Part shown: positions 61,688 through 64,000 of the stretch, in pieces
How the letters are laid out: the number at the start of each line of letters is the position of its first letter
Numbering within the stretch: the first letter of the stretch is position 1
From: Paludibacteraceae bacterium
GTDB lineage: Bacteria; Bacteroidota; Bacteroidia; Bacteroidales; Paludibacteraceae
Direction: 5' to 3'
Assembly: GCA_017556705.1 (NCBI GenBank)
Contig: JAFYMG010000001.1
Coordinates: 1 to 64,000 of the forward strand
DNA length: 64,000 nucleotides
The notes under the pieces: model-generated
Told to the model about the DNA's origin: nothing
Database searches by the model: none
The model's input: the letters and a program-made list of their open reading frames with translations, nothing else
Position numbers and translations under genes: made by a program

Positions 61688-62661
61688 AGATACTCGTTGC
61701 ACCACTCAACTGGGGCTTAGGACACGCCACGCGCTGCATCCCCATCATTCGCCATTACCTCTCGCAAGGCGACGAGGTTATCTTGGGTGGAGATGGCAAT
61801 AGCCTGCGACTGCTGCAACGCACTTTCCCTACACTTCGCTGCATTGATCTCCCCTCGCTGGAGCTTCGCTATACCACCAATGCGCAACAACGTGGGTTCT
61901 ACTTCCGTGCTGTTTGGGCATTGATGCGCTTTACGATTGCCGACCATTATTATCTGCGTCAAGCATTAGCAATCGAGCATTTTGATCTGGTCATTGCCGA
62001 CAATCGTTTTGGTTGTTTCTCTCGCGATGTGCGCTCGGTGTATATCACGCACCAGCTCTACCCTATCTTGCCCAAGCGCTTAAGAGTGCTGCAACCCCTC
62101 GCACGCGCAGTGCACGCATGTATCTATAAGAGGTATGCCGAGGTCTGGGTGCCCGACTATGCCGACCCATCGCATAACCTCTCTGGCGCACTGAGCCATG
62201 GCGGACGCTTCGACCGTCGTGCCAAATACATCGGTCCACTCTCCCGCTTCACCCCTCTAAAAACAATACTACACAACACTACACCATTCTACACAAATCT
62301 ACACAACACTACACAACACTACACCCACCTCGCTCTTCTCTCAGGCCTTGAGCCGCAGCGTACTATCTTCGAGCAGGAGCTATTACAGCGCTTTGCAGAT
62401 AGTCAGGAACGCGTATTGTTGGTGCGCGGAAAAGTATCTGATCCTCATACAGTTATCCAACGAGGTAATATCACCATCATACCCTCTATCACAGATGATG
62501 ATTTGCGTGCAGTGGTGCAAGAAGTGCATACTATTATTGCCCGCAGCGGCTATTCCACAATCATGGATTTGGAGGCATTGGACGTACTTCACAAAGCCGA
62601 ATTCCATCCTACTCCAGGTCAAAGCGAACAGGAATATTTATATACGCACATACAGGATTAA
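61684..62661 (+). CDS. Glycosyltransferase of the MurG/GT28-like fold
   Basis: The 325-residue protein begins with the GT-B start M-K-I-L-V-A-P-L-N-W-G-L-G-H-A-T-R and has I-A-D-N-R-F-G and a C-terminal R-S-G-Y-S-T-I-M-D-L donor-binding segment. It resembles the uncharacterised glycosyltransferase family related to MurG. A decamer DNA repeat inserts L-H-N-T-T-P-F-Y-T-N-type residues near 196-215. The C-terminus (P-G-Q-S-E-Q-E-Y-L) matches the family's E-Q box. It is cotranscribed with the radical SAM gene. Confidence 0.85.
   Translation: MKILVAPLNWGLGHATRCIPIIRHYLSQGDEVILGGDGNSLRLLQRTFPTLRCIDLPSLELRYTTNAQQRGFYFRAVWALMRFTIADHYYLRQALAIEHFDLVIADNRFGCFSRDVRSVYITHQLYPILPKRLRVLQPLARAVHACIYKRYAEVWVPDYADPSHNLSGALSHGGRFDRRAKYIGPLSRFTPLKTILHNTTPFYTNLHNTTQHYTHLALLSGLEPQRTIFEQELLQRFADSQERVLLVRGKVSDPHTVIQRGNITIIPSITDDDLRAVVQEVHTIIARSGYSTIMDLEALDVLHKAEFHPTPGQSEQEYLYTHIQD
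62269..62328 (+). repeat. 10-base tandem repeat inside the glycosyltransferase gene, 6 units
   Basis: The consensus ctacacaaca is repeated six times, 60 bases in all, encoding L-H-N-T-T and Y-T-N-type residues between the two Rossmann domains. Three units make ten codons. Confidence 0.92.
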
Positions 62662-62700
62662 TACTTCTCTTTGACTTTGGCTGTAAAAAGGCTTTTTCTT

Positions 62701-63803
62701 GGTTTATGTAACATTTTGAGTACCTAAAAATGGTATTTCGACCTATTATTTTGTTTTATTTTTTCGTCTTTTAGTATGTGGTTTTGAGAGATAGGCATCT
62801 ATTAATTTTATTCGCTGTTCTACTTGGATTCCTGCATGCGATTTCATCTTTCTTTTCAATCCAGAAAATAGTGCTTCCATATCATTATTCGTATTTGGCA
62901 TACCTAGTTCTGGTCTATCGTAAAATGTCCACAAAATAGGCATGACACGCTGCTATTCCAACCAAAGATTTCTTACCTCGCGTTGCTTATATCTCTTCTG
63001 CTTCTTTTTGCTCTTTACTGTAGTAGCATTTAGCCACTCATTCCATTTGGCATGCCACTCATTTAGACTGCCGATAAAACTCTCTTTATCTGTATGACAA
63101 AGAAGCTTTATAATGCTCTTTAATTCATCTGTTGCTTTCGACTTGGGACAGAAAGATAATCTGTCTAAAAAGCGCTTCCGAGCATGGAACTGACAAAATT
63201 GATAAGGATAGTTAACTGCCTGATGCACACCGCGAATACCATCACAAACTATGCCTATTATAGGATAGCCATTTGAGACTAAGTAACATATCCCCTCTAC
63301 ATAATCTTCAACCTTTTCGTGCGTGTAAATGTACTTATGCCATAGCACTTTGCAACTATGATGATCTCTTCAACTAACGCTCCAAAATGCTGCCCCCAGT
63401 AGGTTGCATCCATCTGTAAAACGATGCCGCATTGTGAGGATGGCGATTCCTCTCTGGGAGGAGTGTTAGTTTGTTCACACAGCTCTTTAATATGCCGATA
63501 TATGGTCATCCTTGATACACCACATAAATCAGCCATATCTTGCCTTGGAAGCATCCTGTCATAATACTCTTATCCGATTATTCAACTTTGATGCCTTGTG
63601 ATTGATATGAGTAAAGTATGTTTGACATGTCTTGCAATACCATCGTTTTTTGCCATGACTAAGACCTTTTCGAATCGTTTTTTGACCACCACAAATAGGG
63701 CATTTTTTTATCATAAAGCAGCTAAAAATTTATTTTTTGCCGCTAAGATAATCATTTATAATTAGTTAAGCCACTTTTAGGTACCCAAATGTTACATAAG
63801 CCC
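62701..63803 (-). mobile_element. Decayed insertion sequence, IS256/IS1249-like
   Basis: The element is about 1.1 kb with imperfect terminal inverted repeats of about 30 bases, left 62702-62733 and right 63771-63803. Both share TTATGTAACATTT and GTACCTAAAA when read inward. It holds one transposase reading frame on the minus strand broken by two frameshifts and an in-frame stop. No clear target-site duplication was seen. Confidence 0.8.
62746..63714 (-). pseudogene. Transposase pseudogene (MULE/IS1249-type)
   Basis: Starting at ATG 63714 are a zinc ribbon (C-P-I-C...C-K-T-C), then in a second frame a helix-turn-helix (L-C-G-V-S-R-M-T-I-Y-R-H-I) and the first DDE aspartate region (Q-M-D-A-T-Y-W-G). 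In a third frame come the V-C-D-G-I-R-G core and K-E-S-F. After an in-frame TAG at 62953-62955 the end continues with P-E-L-G-M-P-N-T-N-N-D. Frameshifts lie near 63560 and 63365. The gene cannot make a full transposase. Confidence 0.85.
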
Positions 63804-63814
63804 ACTTTTTTAGG

Positions 63815-63946
63815 AATTTATATACCTGTTGATACCTGTGTGTTTTTTCGTGAAGCGCGCCAGGGAGTTGATTGGCGCTAGTTGTTTATGTTGTTTTTTA
63901 TAAAGAATTTCTGGTTGTTTTGCGTGTGGTGTCAACTCGTATATAG
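63815..63946 (+). repeat. Dispersed hairpin-bearing repeat, copy B
   Basis: It holds AATTTATATACCTGTTGA, the hairpin GCGCCA / TGGCGC around AGTTGA, GTTGTTT-rich sequence and GTGTCAACTCGTATATAG, in the same order as 31346-31537. It starts 12 bases beyond the insertion sequence. The last bases of the window hold no gene that could be recognised. Confidence 0.7.
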
Positions 63947-64000
63947 TTCCTTTTTTCACATAGCATCATCATAGTGGTATGCGAACAGACAAATAACCCA

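Noticed and set aside
62701..63803. Programmed frameshifting in the transposase
   Set aside because: Three separate lesions, including an in-frame TAG, cannot be explained by a single recoding event; no slippery sequence was recognised.

Overview
The window is chromosomal DNA of a member of the Bacteroidota, most likely order Bacteroidales. The evidence is the promoter type, TAnnTTTG at -7 with a TTG/TTTG -33 element about 20 bases upstream, found before many genes. It is supported by lineage-typical families: a short primary sigma factor (286 aa), DUF4271, a putative-porin barrel, OstA-like and PorT-like envelope proteins, a BtuG-like cobalamin-binding lipoprotein, and a yidD-rnpA-hemD cluster. 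No rRNA, prophage or CRISPR array was seen. Three tRNA genes are present.

Region 1 (1-7800) is an accessory island, visibly AT-richer than the core genes. It holds the end of a tetratricopeptide protein with nearly identical units, a TIR-transmembrane protein, a PrsW-type intramembrane protease, a TIR-transmembrane-PDZ protein, a small RyR-domain protein, a BspA-like leucine-rich-repeat protein, a WG-repeat membrane protein and a RhuM-family DNA-binding protein. The compact TPR/TIR/PrsW/TIR-PDZ/RyR block is the best candidate for an undescribed membrane signalling or defence system.

Region 2 (8230-13320) starts with a cobalamin riboswitch. It is followed by a BtuG-like surface propeller lipoprotein, a second lipoprotein and a tiny cysteine-rich CWC protein. 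A putative porin follows under its own promoter, which is almost identical to the riboswitch promoter.

Region 3 (13330-31280) is housekeeping: a ClpC-like unfoldase, thioredoxin, tRNA-Arg, the primary sigma factor, an RluA-type pseudouridine synthase, a nucleoside deaminase, a PnuC-like transporter, ribosomal proteins L31/L9/S18/S6, prmC-recX, alkaline phosphatase, trmD, yidD-rnpA-hemD-DUF4271, a LOG-family protein, an SGNH hydrolase and ileS.

Region 4 (31280-50200) is mostly envelope or secreted functions: a lipoprotein, an AsmA-like protein, an M3 peptidase, a membrane protein, then two paralogous two-gene modules (secreted propeller plus large secreted amidase) in tandem, a serine hydrolase and an alpha/beta hydrolase.

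Region 5 (50200-64000) has tRNA-Leu and tRNA-Arg, a zinc metallopeptidase, a Fur-family regulator, a GNAT-like protein and ribD. An envelope biogenesis run follows (two SurA-like proteins, an OstA-like protein, a PorT-like barrel), then dnaG, a radical SAM protein, a glycosyltransferase and a decayed insertion sequence.

Cutting across all regions is a set of short, degenerate tandem repeats with unit lengths of 7, 9, 10 or 11 bases. They lie both between genes and inside conserved genes (ileS three times, btuG-like, surA-like, glycosyltransferase). There are also small GC hairpins flanked by CTAAAC/GTTTAG or GTTCTA words, and one longer dispersed repeat in two copies. These repeats are the most unusual feature of the DNA itself.
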